A DNA stretch of 64,000 nucleotides, from positions 26,258,917-26,322,916 of the forward strand of contig NC_029521.1 in the NCBI RefSeq assembly GCF_001577835.2, in the 5' to 3' direction. The notes under the pieces were generated by a model. It was given only the letters and a program-made list of their open reading frames with translations. It did not search any database and was not told the origin of the DNA. Both the position numbers and the translations under genes were made by a program. Origin of the DNA: Coturnix japonica. Taxonomy: Eukaryota; Chordata; Aves; Galliformes; Phasianidae. This document shows positions 25,301-38,300 of this stretch, piece by piece (the first letter of the stretch is position 1; the number at the start of each line of letters is the position of its first letter).

Positions 25301-28300
25301 CCTTGATGATCTTTAAGGTCTTCTCCAACCTCTGTAATTCTATGATTCTACAATTTTTCCAGCAGCCATCGACTCCGTAAGAGCATTCTCAATTTATCAA
25401 TTTAAGCAACTATATGAAATCATGTCTTTTATTTTAACTGTGTAACAATCCCAGCACATAGCCTAGTTATAGGCCTGTCTCTGTTTTTTCCCCAGGGCTT
25501 GATAAATTGGCAAGAATCTTTTGCTATGGAAGCATAAAAATATGTTCACAGCTTGAGAAAAAAAAATAAATATCTTTTTGTTTTTAGAGAGCAGTTCACT
25601 GTAAAAGTGACTGTAAAAATCTGGCATGGCAGGATTCTGTAATTACTGTTTCTCAATTATGCCCACACTAAACTTGCTCAGCGTACAAGTGAAAAGATGT
25701 TTCTTTCCTAACAAACAAACATTCTGCCAACTGCCCCTGAGAACTGAAGTCCAACTGGGTTTCTCTGGCTCATGAATCCTCATTCACTCTGAGCACCTTT
25801 AAGAAATTCAGGAACTAATACAAGGAGGTAAATCACATCAGCAAGCGTGAGGATGCAGAAACAAGTTGCACTGAGATTATAAACTGGTTGAACACGAGAG
25901 CCACTCAGCTTCTGAATCCCCTCTAGCAACCAGAGGTAAAACAGACTTACCTGGTCCAGCACAGAAGTTAGTCATGCCCTCATTTCACTCAACTGGGAAT
26001 CCAATTATCTTCCTTAAGAGTTCCTTCATATCAGATATTTTTAGCAAACTAAATTCTGTCCTTTTTTATTATTATTACAATTGTTTCTTAACATTTTTTT
26101 ACTGAACAGCAAAAGCTTGTTAGAATTTCTGGGGTTTACAAACATACTATAACTGATTCTGCACGGTGTTTTGGATGATTACTTCATGACTACTACAGAA
26201 CATCTCTGTACAGGTAATTAGCAAAGCTGTACCATGATTTTCTATCAGAGTCTAAAAATTCTTCCCCTTCTTACTTCTTGGTCTTTGCACTTACAATTCT
26301 TATTATATTGCTTATGAATCTTTCTTTGGTTTATCACAACACACACCAGAAATCTGAAATATTAGGATGCAGTTTAAGTTATTACCAAAGTAATAGAAAA
26401 ACAAAAGAAATGAATAAAATCGCATACAGTTAATGAAACTCAGATACTTAGTTTTCCAAAGAATATTATTAGCCTGCTGTGTCTGGCAATGCAGACATCA
26501 CTTTATACTCTGAGAAGGAATGACTGTCATGTCTGGCAGCTGAGCAAGCACATTACCATTTATTTCCCAATCAGATTCTGGGGAACATCACTTAAGACAC
26601 TTCACTACATAAATTGTCCTGCTGTCAAGATGTGTTCCAAGGCCTTCTGGAGTTTGCACAGCCCCACGAGGACACAAAGAGAATATCATTTTGTGTTGCT
26701 ATCACTCCATTTTCTTAATATTACTATGACGTCCCATGCCAAGAGTTAACTGCACTAAAAACCCCAAACTTTGAATGTAAGATACACTTTTATTGCGAGC
26801 CATTTGATCCCAATCTATACACATTCTTTATACACAGTCCTTTGGAAACGACCTGTTCATGAGCAGACTGCTGCACTCTGGAGCCTTCCTGATAGCAGCA
26901 GGCTCCGTGAAGAAGTCCCATAAATCCTGGTCAACCTGCACTTCCAGGACACCTCAAATGTAGTGCAGTAAGACCACCATAAGTGCAGCAGTGATCAGAC
27001 AGAAAACTTGAAACTTAACAAAAAAAACAAACAAAAAAAGTCACATAAGCTTGTTAGGAAGAATTGTACTAATTTTACAATGGCTAGCAATGGTAAAAAA
27101 AATCTCTGACCAGACCAACATCACACATAAAGCCAATGCTTTCTGTAATGGGAATAATTAAATCCATTAACATGCTTATCAATAAACAATCTAATTTTTT
27201 ATATACTGGTTTTCATCTGTTCTATCATATTAAGCAGCCAGGCGTTAGAAGGCAGTATTCTTCACGCTCAAATGCGGTATCACTCTGCCTTCTCATGCAC
27301 GGAAACAGAAGTGGACGCTGAATGAGAGCTGAAGAAAGCAGAAGCAAAGCAAACCTGAAATGTTGAACATTCCTCATTGTATGCAGCAAATAAGCTGTTT
27401 CTAAGACTAGCAGCAACACAAGATGACAGTACTTAAACAATACATCCTAAGCACTTTGAGATTGGATTGTTTGGCCTGAAATGACATGGATCTCAAAAGT
27501 GCTTTTCTGTGTGTTGTTTTTTTTTTCCTGATGCATTAAATAAATTAAAGATGATATAAAAGCACAACTGACACGATGAAGACACTCACGAATCTGTGAG
27601 GAAACTGAGAAGCAGATATAAAATGGTATGTTGGATCCTTAATCTGTGTACACATGTAAATAACTTCATTTTGAACATCATGAATTGGGACCCACGGCAA
27701 GCTGGCAGCTGGTTCTAAGGTTACTGGAGACAGACCAGGGACCTGGAGGTGTGCAGGGCTGCATTTGTGAGCTCTATCAGATGGCCAGACCTCTGCTTGC
27801 AAATATTTAAGTATCTTTCAATAATGGAACTTGTACTTACAGACTGCTGGGTTCACTACTCATGTAAGTTCACTCATTATGAGGCATCTAGATCCAAAAG
27901 TGATCTACACAGTGCGCTCAACAGAACGTTCATGTTCAACAACGTTCATAAACAAAAACAGTTTCACATAAAAGTTAGCATTGTAAAGCATTTGAATATT
28001 TCTGCTTTTATTAGGCAGCTGCGCTACGCCTAAAGAAATGATGAATTATTTGTCCTCGGGAGACCACTAAGAATCCTCTACACTGAAGGCTGTGCCAGCA
28101 CCTCCACAAGAAGACTCTACTTATAGAGATGTGTGAGCCAACCAAAAACAACAATGACCCTGAGGTACAACTGTGTATTGAAAATTAAGAAAGTGACTTT
28201 GAACGCTTAAAGAAATAGCACTAATTCTTAGGTCCTAAAAAGAAACAGAACAAACTAAAAATCCCCATAAACAAACAACAAAAAAAACCCCTCAGTTTTA

Positions 28301-31300
28301 ACTTGCTTCTGCATTTACTAATAAAGAAAATGGATCTAACTATTCAGTATTATTTTTAAAGCAAACAGAACCAGCAGCACACTCCCCATTGTGACAGATG
28401 ATATGCCTCAAAGCCATTCAAGATGATTTCACACAGCTTAATGTGCACCAACAGAAAATTAAAGGTTAAAAATGTCTTGTTATTCAGCAGGAAGAACTTC
28501 TACAACAGCATTCCTGAAACAGACTTAGAATCTAATAAGAAGTGATTGGTGGTGAAGTCAGCAGGAAAATAATAGTAAGTACTAATAATACTAATTGTGG
28601 AAATACTAGGTATTTCAATGAGCTCTCTCCAGGAATCAACTGCTTCAACCCAACCTCTTTGTTTTGTAGATTCCTGTTTCCTCTCATATACCAGTATTAT
28701 ATTTGCTTTAATAAATTAATAAATACTAATAGTCTAAGTAATAATTAATGAGCTGCCATAATCCATCAAAATTCTATCTAGCAATGGTCACAAATGACTA
28801 GAAACATGGGAAGTTCAATTCCAGTGGTGAACTTAAAAACAAAAGCTTCTAATCTTGAAAAGATAAAACAAAATTCTGAAAAGAGTGTAGTTCACCTGAT
28901 GTAATTATTATTTTAATAAGAGAAATATGTGCCCAAGTGTCAGAACAGACTTCACTGCTCTAGCAAGCACAGCAATGAATTTGCTAGAGATCAACATGAC
29001 TAAATAGGGTATACAAAACGAACCCAGAAGTAGTGATGTGCATTGTGCTCTGGGAAAGGGTGACTACTTTGTGCAGCTGAGGGACTGCACAGCCATTAGA
29101 GCCACTGCTGGGGTTCATTCCAATGGAGTTGTGTCCAGTAACCACGTCCATCATACGTAACAAGCAACACCAACACTATTTAGCAGACATTTATCTTTGA
29201 TGTTCAGGCTATTGTACTAACAATTTATCTTTACTCTTGCACACATGCATATATATAAGACACACAGAGACACACTACATATAATGCTTTGTAGAGAGCT
29301 CACACCTATCAATCCAGATTCCCAGATCTGGAATTTGATCAGACTAGTAACAACCTTTCAGCTTTAAATATTGGATTATTTGTTTCCCTGTGTCCAGTGC
29401 CTAAGATCTTGTTAATTACCTAAACTCCCTTTCTGTAGGTCTTGTTAATTACCCGTCTCCTGTCTCAGTGGACCTTGTTAATAACTTGTCCAATCTCTCT
29501 AAAAAGGTCCTAATAACACATTAAAATTAAAGATGCTTTTCTCTTAGCACTTGTCAAGTGGTGTAAATTGAGAAATTTTCACATCAGTTTATTAGCCTAC
29601 TGTAGTGTATTTTCCTAAACATAAACAATTTCTGAGAAACGATGCATAAGGTTTGGTCACTGCAAATAAAACAAATCTTTGTTTGCAAGGATCACTGTCA
29701 ATTTCTGTAACTGTGTTAAATACAAAATCCACGTGGCTACTGACTGCAAATTAACCACTTGAAAGCCAAGACAATAAAATTAATTGTTCGTGAATGTGTT
29801 TAAAGATAATGTTAAGCTCTGCTGGGAAGCTCCCCCAGCCTGCAGTCAGTGATGTTATGAGCTGCAGCTCTGAACATAATTGTTGCTCAATCAAGACTAT
29901 CCAACCAACTCAGATGGACTTGAGGCAAGACCCAAGACCCAACAAACTTGCTGAAAAGCTGCTTTACAGTGTTATTCACTGTATGGAGATATCAGGATCA
30001 AGACATGCATGACCATGCAGCCAGCAACAGAAGAATCCATATATTTTCTTCCCATCTTGGAAAGAATTGGGGTTTCTTACCTGTGCATTAAAACACAACC
30101 TCATCCTTTTACCTGTTTACAACCATTTGACAGTCTGCTTTCTTCTGCATGTGAAGACTGGAAGAATTGTCTCCCACAAGAAAGCTGGGAGCTTTGACTC
30201 CTAGCAAATCTAATTACAGTGATTGGAGATGCTGCTGCCCACCAAACACCCAATCTGTCCCTCCACCACAGCCATTTTGCAGAAAGGAATGCATGCCTAC
30301 ATCCACTGATTCCTAACCTAAAATGCGTCACCTTGCTCTAAAGAGAATATTAGCTAGGCAAAGTCAAACATCAGATGTCCTAAAGCAGTTAACCAAACTG
30401 ACCTTGATAAAAATAATAATTAAAAAGGAAAGCAAATCTAGAAATGATACAAGTAGCAGAAGGAGCATCTAATGATGATGCTGACTATCAGCATGCTGAT
30501 TAAAAGAGGTGACTGCTGAAATGTTTATTATTACAAAGACAGGTAAGGTTGGTCCATAGGTTCTAAGATCCCAGCTATGCAGGGAGACAATAATGCAAAG
30601 AAAGGACAAAAGGATCCAGTAGAGAAGAATCATTGAAACTAAATGAGAACAAAAAAGAAAGACAAGAGGTACATAGGTGTCTCCAATCTGAGACCTCCTT
30701 CAATTTAAGGTAAACACGTAGTGACAGTTCTTAACGACTGGATTACATCATGAGGTTGTATAAACCCTGGGAGATCTTATTAACTAGCTGATAGAGGGAA
30801 AAAAAAAAATCCAAACAAGTCTCCTGTGGCTGACCTGAGGTATAAATATATATTAAAAGACTTTTAATTAATCTATTTATACGTATTACTGACCTGGACT
30901 GGTTGGTTTAGTGGTTTGTGGGTTTTGGGATGAAGAGGTCTATTGGGAGTGTATGGAATTTTCTTGTTTTCTTCCTCCAGTTTGTACTACTAGCCTCAGC
31001 TTGGCCCTATGGCCTAACCACACATCTTCCTGTTCCATTTCATCAGACAGGGATCCATGACCATTCCATCAATCACAGCAAGGCATAGCTACATAGGGGG
31101 ATAACTGGGAGATGAACTGCAAAGCAAACTCCTCATCCACCCCAGACCACTGATTTTGGACACACCTCACTAAAACGTGCTGCCTGTTTTACTTGCAAGA
31201 TAGTACCCATCAAAAAGCTTAATAGCATGCTGGGTAAATAAACAGAAACACAGAATCCAAATTCCCTGTGTGTGCTTCCTGCATGCTGAATTTGTTACTC

Positions 31301-32273
31301 ACCCTCATTTATTTTGTGCTCACAGCTTTATACACTTCTTTCCTCACAGTATTACTAACTCCAAAAATTAAAAGTGGATCCTATTCAACAAATCCTCTGC
31401 AGATAAAAGGTAAACTTAAACTGTAAACTTATTAAATATGCACATTTTGAATTAGTTTCTGCTTCAAAAGAAATTGTTCAAGATACATACAAAAGAAAAT
31501 GAACTTTTTTTTTCTTTCTAAAGATGCTCATAGACCATAATAGCGGGGGATATAAAAGCTCATAACATAAATTATTGCATGATATATACTATTCCAGAGT
31601 AGCTGACTTATAAAAATGGTCATAATGTTTTCTACTGTTGGCTTTTTGGAAATAGCAAAAACTTTTGATAAGACAAGTAGTTATGTTTACATAAAAGTCA
31701 AGAACTAGTAAAAGAGACTCACACAAGAAGAGGGAACGAAAGACCAGAACCCTTCTGAATGGGCACTGTGATGAGCTTTTTAATTACAAAACAAAGAAAA
31801 AACAAGTCCATCGTGATCGTTGTTTAAGATTTATATTTATCAAGATCTGTTGCATTCAAGAACTTCAAAAGATTTCACTACTGATATCTAGCATCTGCCC
31901 GAACACATTTTTTCATTTTAAAAAAATATTAAATGCTATGTAATTTTAATTGTTATTTAAATTAGTTCTGCTTAAAGGAGATTATTTAAATGAAAGTTTA
32001 ACTTCTGACAAAGCAAGCTACATCCTAACCTCACTTTAATCTAGAGAAATCCTTTATTAAATAAATAATATTCTCAGACTCTGGCTGAAAATACTTTATT
32101 TAAGACAGTAGAATTGGCTTGACTTGTAGGAGGCAATAAGAAGATGAGTCACTGAAGTCTGTACGAGCTTGTAGACAACTAATCTTTTCTACAGTTGGTC
32201 CATTTCAGTTTACTAAATCCACAACCAAGATTAGTTTTGTTGAGAAAGTGATTTGAAGATTTAAACAGAAGTG

Positions 32274-32307
<34 letters not shown>

Positions 32308-35300
32308 TATATATGTTAATTTAAGGAAAACATGTAAATTGTTGATAAGCAAACAAAGATTAAAATAAATAATTTTAATCAAAGTTTCTTATTAACTCCT
32401 GTAACTCAAGTCATTTTGTTTAGCATATAAACTGCTGCCTGGTATATAGCCTTGAATACACATGAACTCAGGAAAGCTACAGTGAGGCAAATGATTCCAG
32501 GCAGGATAAGGGCCAGGCAGATGCTCTCATTTAGAAACAGAATGGTCTCTAGTTCTTGTGCTTCAATATATAGAATCTACGCCCATTCTTTCCAAAGCAT
32601 TTGCTTTCATTGCTCAAACCTTTCATTTATTCTGTTCCATCATACTCTAACAATTAAAACTTCACCCTTTAAAACCTTGCCTTGGACTGAAGGTAGTTCA
32701 TTGCTAGCTATTACACAAGGTTTTCCGCATATGCAAACCCAAGAGTCACAGTAATAATACATTTACTAATATAAATGTAACTTCTAAATAAAATATAGAA
32801 TGAAAAGGTTAAATTACATTAAAGGTTCATAAATGTTACTTAGCAACAACAAAAATCGTTAAATTCTTATTGATAGTTTGGAAAACAAAGACTACACCCC
32901 TCAACTCTTCAGACTTTGATTTATATAACATGTTCAAGATAGCAAATCAAAATGCAGCCAAAACCTACCTTGAAGATGGCAAGATGCTTGTAGGCTTGAA
33001 GCTTGTCATGAACGGATTAGTTGACTCATAATCAAAACTCTCCTGATGAGTTTCACCAAACGCACTCGGTGATTTCAAGTCAGTGGAGCTCTCTGATCCC
33101 CCATTGCTAAGTTTATCTGACCTCCTGCTATCTTTTTTGCCAGTCACTCTTTCAAAAAGACTAACTTTCTCTTTTTTCTCTTTTCTAATTTCCTTTTTGA
33201 TTTCAACAGGTTTGGAAAACAGACTTATGTTTTGATCCCACGTTGCTGGGCTTTCTTCAAATGGATTCTTCTGTCTTGGCAGTGTAGCGAATTTTTGGGG
33301 TAATGAAGCACTCACGTTGGTAAATGGGTCATTTTGTGCTTCCAGCGCAGTTTCATCAGCTGTGCTGTCCAATTGGTTCATTTTAGAAGTATCAATACTT
33401 AATGTCCTCCTATGCGGAGATTTTACACTCCCTGCAAACAATCTGCCATTAGTACATTATCAATGAGATGCTACAGCATAGCTTATAACACACAGAGAAA
33501 CCATTTTAGCTTTGGTATGGAAGGTCTGAAAGCGAGTTTTAGCCTGAAGCACCCTTGACTAACAAATCTACATTTAAAATATCAACAGCTCTGGCATTGT
33601 CTTCATGATATTGATGTGTTTAAAGAATAAACTACAGCCTTTTTTTCTTTTTAATTTTCTGCATAAGAACTAAGTTCTAGAAGGAATACAGCTGTAGCTA
33701 GTGTGGCATTCCAGAAAGTGACAGTAATCTATTGCCTAAAAACTTTGAGTGATGCAAAGCACTTTCACTCATTTGTATAAATTAGGTTTAAAACTTCGGT
33801 GATAGTTCTTAACTTTTTAAAAAGACATTCTTCACACTATATCACTTTGCCTTGAATTCGGCTTGAATGCAATGTTTCATTACAACACACTCCCCAAATG
33901 AGGACATGAGGAAAAATAAAAAATATAATACATTATGATCAATGTAAGTTATTTCTTACTCTCTTAATGGCATTTATGTTACTTCCAACTAGTGGAAGAG
34001 ACAAAATAGGCCAGCAATAATTCATTATTTTTTGGCCTTATAACTGCTTCATAAAGAAACAGACTTCTGTATGCTCTAGAAGTGGGGAATTATAATTGTA
34101 ACGTTCATGATAGAGTTCACTTACCTCCTTCATCAACTGAACCAAAAGATTCTAGCTGACGCTTGAAAAGATGAGAGTAGCCACCTGTGCTGGCTTTTAA
34201 TTTTTCTGAGGAGACGTGTGATCCTGTTAAATCTGACATCGAATGAGCTGAAGATAGCCTCTGGGGTCCCAAAAGGAAAGGTTTTTTTGGTTTTGATTTC
34301 ATTTGTACTTCACCACTACACACCTCTACGTTTGCATCAGGTATGTGAGTACTTGGAATGATTGCAGATGATGTATCTGAAAATGTCCCATCATTTTTTC
34401 GACCCTTCATTTTGTCTTTCAGTTTAGCAAAAGGGGATTTGGTTTTGTCCTTCATTGACAAATCGAACATACTTGCTGTCATGTTATTCCTCATAAACTG
34501 AATATTGACCTTTATTTCTCCTCTGTCTTTGGTTCTTTTTCCTTGTCTGGACTCTAGGGGAAACCACCTTAAATGAGAAAAAGAGCAAGTTAAGTTGTTT
34601 TCTTTGGAGGCCTGCAATTAAAATCTAGTTAGTCGATTAAAGTCTTGCTATATAATTAAAAATATGAAAGCCAAATTCCATACTGAAAATCAAAATATTC
34701 CCAATATTGAAAAACTTTTTGGTCCACACTTGGTTTTGAAAGAGGATACATGCAATAACTAGAAAGCAGGAAACTCTCTGCTCTGTTCAATTCAAGAATC
34801 CAAGTCAACTCAATGGAAGCATATTAAGCTTCACTGAAGCTAAGGGGATCGCATCTGCTTACAAAGAATTTGTATCTAATATTTATTACACAAACAAAAA
34901 AGGAAATATCCAAAACCTTGGAATGATTTACACTCAAACATCATTTTGGTTTTGCAGCTGCAACCTCAGTCACAAACACCAGTGGTAGAACAGCATCAGT
35001 GTATCCGACACTGCCCTTTGCTGCAGGTAACCAGTAGGATTTACTTCATCACACCTCCACAGGCTCTGCAAACATGATCCAAACCTCCAACTGATGAGGT
35101 CACTTGTTTCAAAAAGATATGTGTTTTCTCAGTTTCAACAAAGACATTATCGTTAACCAGATGTCTGACTACTTGCCCACCTTGCTCTTCTGTCTACTGG
35201 ACTCACCAGTAGAATTAAGACTCAGTCCCTCCTCCACAGCCTTACCTAAGTGAATGACCGACCTACTCCCCACTCATCATCAGTAGTTTCTTCCTATTTC

Positions 35301-38300
35301 AAAAGGGGCACGAGGGCACACTTCCAATTTTCCAGTTGCACAGAAGTGCTCTAAACACATCTGTATATATTCTCATTGCTGTTCTTTCTCCTTTTGGAGG
35401 ACATGAGAGCTTTTCTTATACTTCTTCTCACACATGAAAAATATTAAATGATTTAATTGGTTGGCATCATTAAGGAAAAGAAATAACACTACTTCTCAAC
35501 CTTCCTGAAGAGGTTTGGGGAGGGGAAGACAAGTCATCCAAAGGACAAGTTCTTCCACCTGCCTCGAGGTGATGCTGAATTAGAAGCCCTGGAAAAATCT
35601 CTTATAAATTTTATGAAATTACTAATTTAGAAAGTATCTAACAGGTTCTAACTCATATTTCTAGCTCTCTGATTACATAAGTTAGATGAGTAAAATGGCT
35701 CAGCTAAATATGAAGTAGCAACACCCTCCTGTTACTGCTTTACCACTCCTGGGAGCACAGTCAGTAGAAATGCATGCACACACACCAACACAAGAGTACA
35801 TTATCATGATGAAGTAACTTTTGAACTGGAGACTAAGAAATGAAATTGCCTATCAACACAGATGCAAAATTGATTATGCAGTTATACATACATTATTCAA
35901 TACTGTCAAATACACAAAACAAGGTCAGGGAAGGAGAAAAATAGCCCTCAATTTCCTTTCAGATTTCATAAATATATTTAAAGGTGACAGAAGAAATCAA
36001 GTTTTCAGGGAGATATATCCTTTTTTTGTGTTGACAAAGGTGACCTTCCAAAGAAATAACGAAAGGATAAGCAGCGTTGTGACTTTGTTACCTTGTGATA
36101 CCCAAGAAGTTTTATATGCCACTCCAAAGCAGAGTAATTAGGAAATATCAGACAACTTCCATCCTGACACTGACCCCAGGCCAAGAGATCAACAAATTCA
36201 AAAAGGCTGGAGATCAGTGAAGGCCGATTCAACTTTTAGGAAGATAGTTTTCCTTCTGTTGTGAGATAACTTCATTTATGTATTTTATGTGAAATGCAAA
36301 ACCTAAATGTTAACAGTCTGAAGAAGACGGGATTGTTTTTCATTTTACTTACTAAGATTTCACTTCTTGGTAACTGATTCCAGAAACTCCTTAATTCATC
36401 TATAGAGTCTTTAAAGGAAACATACACAACAAAATCAAGAGTAAATCTTTTTTTTTTTTCAAAACAATATCACACCCACACATAAAAATGGAAAGACTAC
36501 TTTGTTTAAAAGAAAATACGTTCTTATACTTGCTTTAAGGAAAAAAAAAATAGCAATGAAAAAAAAAAAACACAACAAAAAACCCACAAACATAACAAGG
36601 AAGCCCTTGCTTATAAATTTCCAAATTCATCTGGTCTGTGTGAAAAGTAACAAAAAAAACAACCACCAAAAAACACTGAGCAAGTTCTCAGTGTGCAGCA
36701 TTGCTTACACAGTCCCTAAATATAAATAAGGCTTATGGGTGTTTCAGAAGGCTTAACAGGCAGAGAGGACTTCATTTTTTGACACTGAAATTTCTTAGCT
36801 CACCCTGCAATGTACAGAAATGGATTCCCTTTCCCTTCTCTCATATCTCTTAAACGTTCATACTGTATCTCTGATAAGATTTATGAATTTTCATGATTCT
36901 AGTTAGGAATTACAGAAACATCAAACTGATGTTTGACACTGGTTAACTTGATTTAAAACAATATCGACAGCTTCTTAAGATTTTGCTATGTTGAAGAAAG
37001 ACTTTTCATTTAAAACCAAATTTAACCCAATTATTGGCATTCTTAGCATGAATTAACAACTCCATGTTACTATCAAAACTTCCTTCTTAATGACGTATCC
37101 ACACATGCTACTTTGATATTTACCAGGGCTGCAGAACTTCCATACACAAAAACTACATTGCCTTCTGATGTTTGTACATCTATTTTCCAAGCAGACTCTG
37201 AAGGACTTCACAATAAGAGGAGTTCAGCTGGGAAAACAAAGTAACTCTTCTAACTTTAATAAGACAGTGGAGACTTGTAAGGGACTGGATCCTACATGGG
37301 GTGGTACCATATTCTAAACTACTTCTGATTCCAACAGAATTGAATCATGAATTCTTTTAGCAAAATTCCTCTGGACTTCAGAGGAATTTCTCTTTGAAGA
37401 ATGATTGCCGGGTTAGGTCTTTGTATAAAACACATATATTTAATCGTTATAGGCAAGTAAAGAAGGTGGGGTTCTTTTGTTACACTGGAGATTTTATCTT
37501 GAATCACTTACAATGGATGGTCCATAAGCTCCTGCTCATACAAGGCAATATGAGAAGCACTCTCAATGATTTTCATCAAATTCAATGACAAATAATAATA
37601 ATTATTATTTATAAACAGAAGAAAACAAATGCAAGGAACGCATTTGCGTGGAGCTGCACATCAGCGAGTAACCGAGTCTGTAAATGTTTCTTATTAGAAT
37701 CTGTTTCTACAACACATGGGCGTGAGCAACAAATAGAACAACAGTACTGTACATAATAGAAAAAGAATTGGAAAATGAAGTCCACTGTTTTCAGATAACA
37801 TTTGGGTCCCAAAATACTAAATTCCACTACACCGCTGCCAATTTAAAAAATTGTAATGTATTATAAATGCCAATAAAACTTGCTATTTTGGTTTTGTTTA
37901 CAGTACTTTTAGCCACAATAAATACTCCATTTGTCAGGCTGCCATAAGCTTATTCTATAGAAAGCCTGCACAAAGTAGGAAAATAGCCAATAACATGCAC
38001 AAAAAAAACCCAACAGGGTGGCTTTTATGAGAGCAGATGCCCCTTTATTTAATAACCAAATATTACATCCAGTCTTGCAGACAGTCTTTATTTAAACAGA
38101 CCTTGTACAAAGTCTGGCAAATTTTCCTAACTTCAAAGGGAGCCCTACTGCCTTCTGAATCACATCCGTACAGCTTGCTCTCACCTTCTAGTGTACTGTA
38201 GGACAACGTCCATACACCCTCTGATTTCTACTTTTTTTCCTATGGTTTCCATTAGAACAACCATTGCTTCTTTTTCTCATATGGCTTTGAGTGCGCTGAT

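Larger units (their letters stand above)
22992..32968 (-). other. RAB11FIP2 intron 3
   Basis: 10.0 kb GT-AG intron. It contains one CR1 fragment (25238-25350), a TA dinucleotide repeat (32273-32315), a degenerate 33-bp tandem triplet (29407-29485) and a possible alternative terminal exon (26775-27013). The rest is unremarkable AT-rich sequence. Confidence 0.85.

Noticed and set aside
26775-26960. Processed pseudogene suggested by an open stretch followed by AATAAA
   Set aside because: There is no poly(A) tail after the signal and no flanking direct repeats, so an intronic poly(A) site is the better reading.
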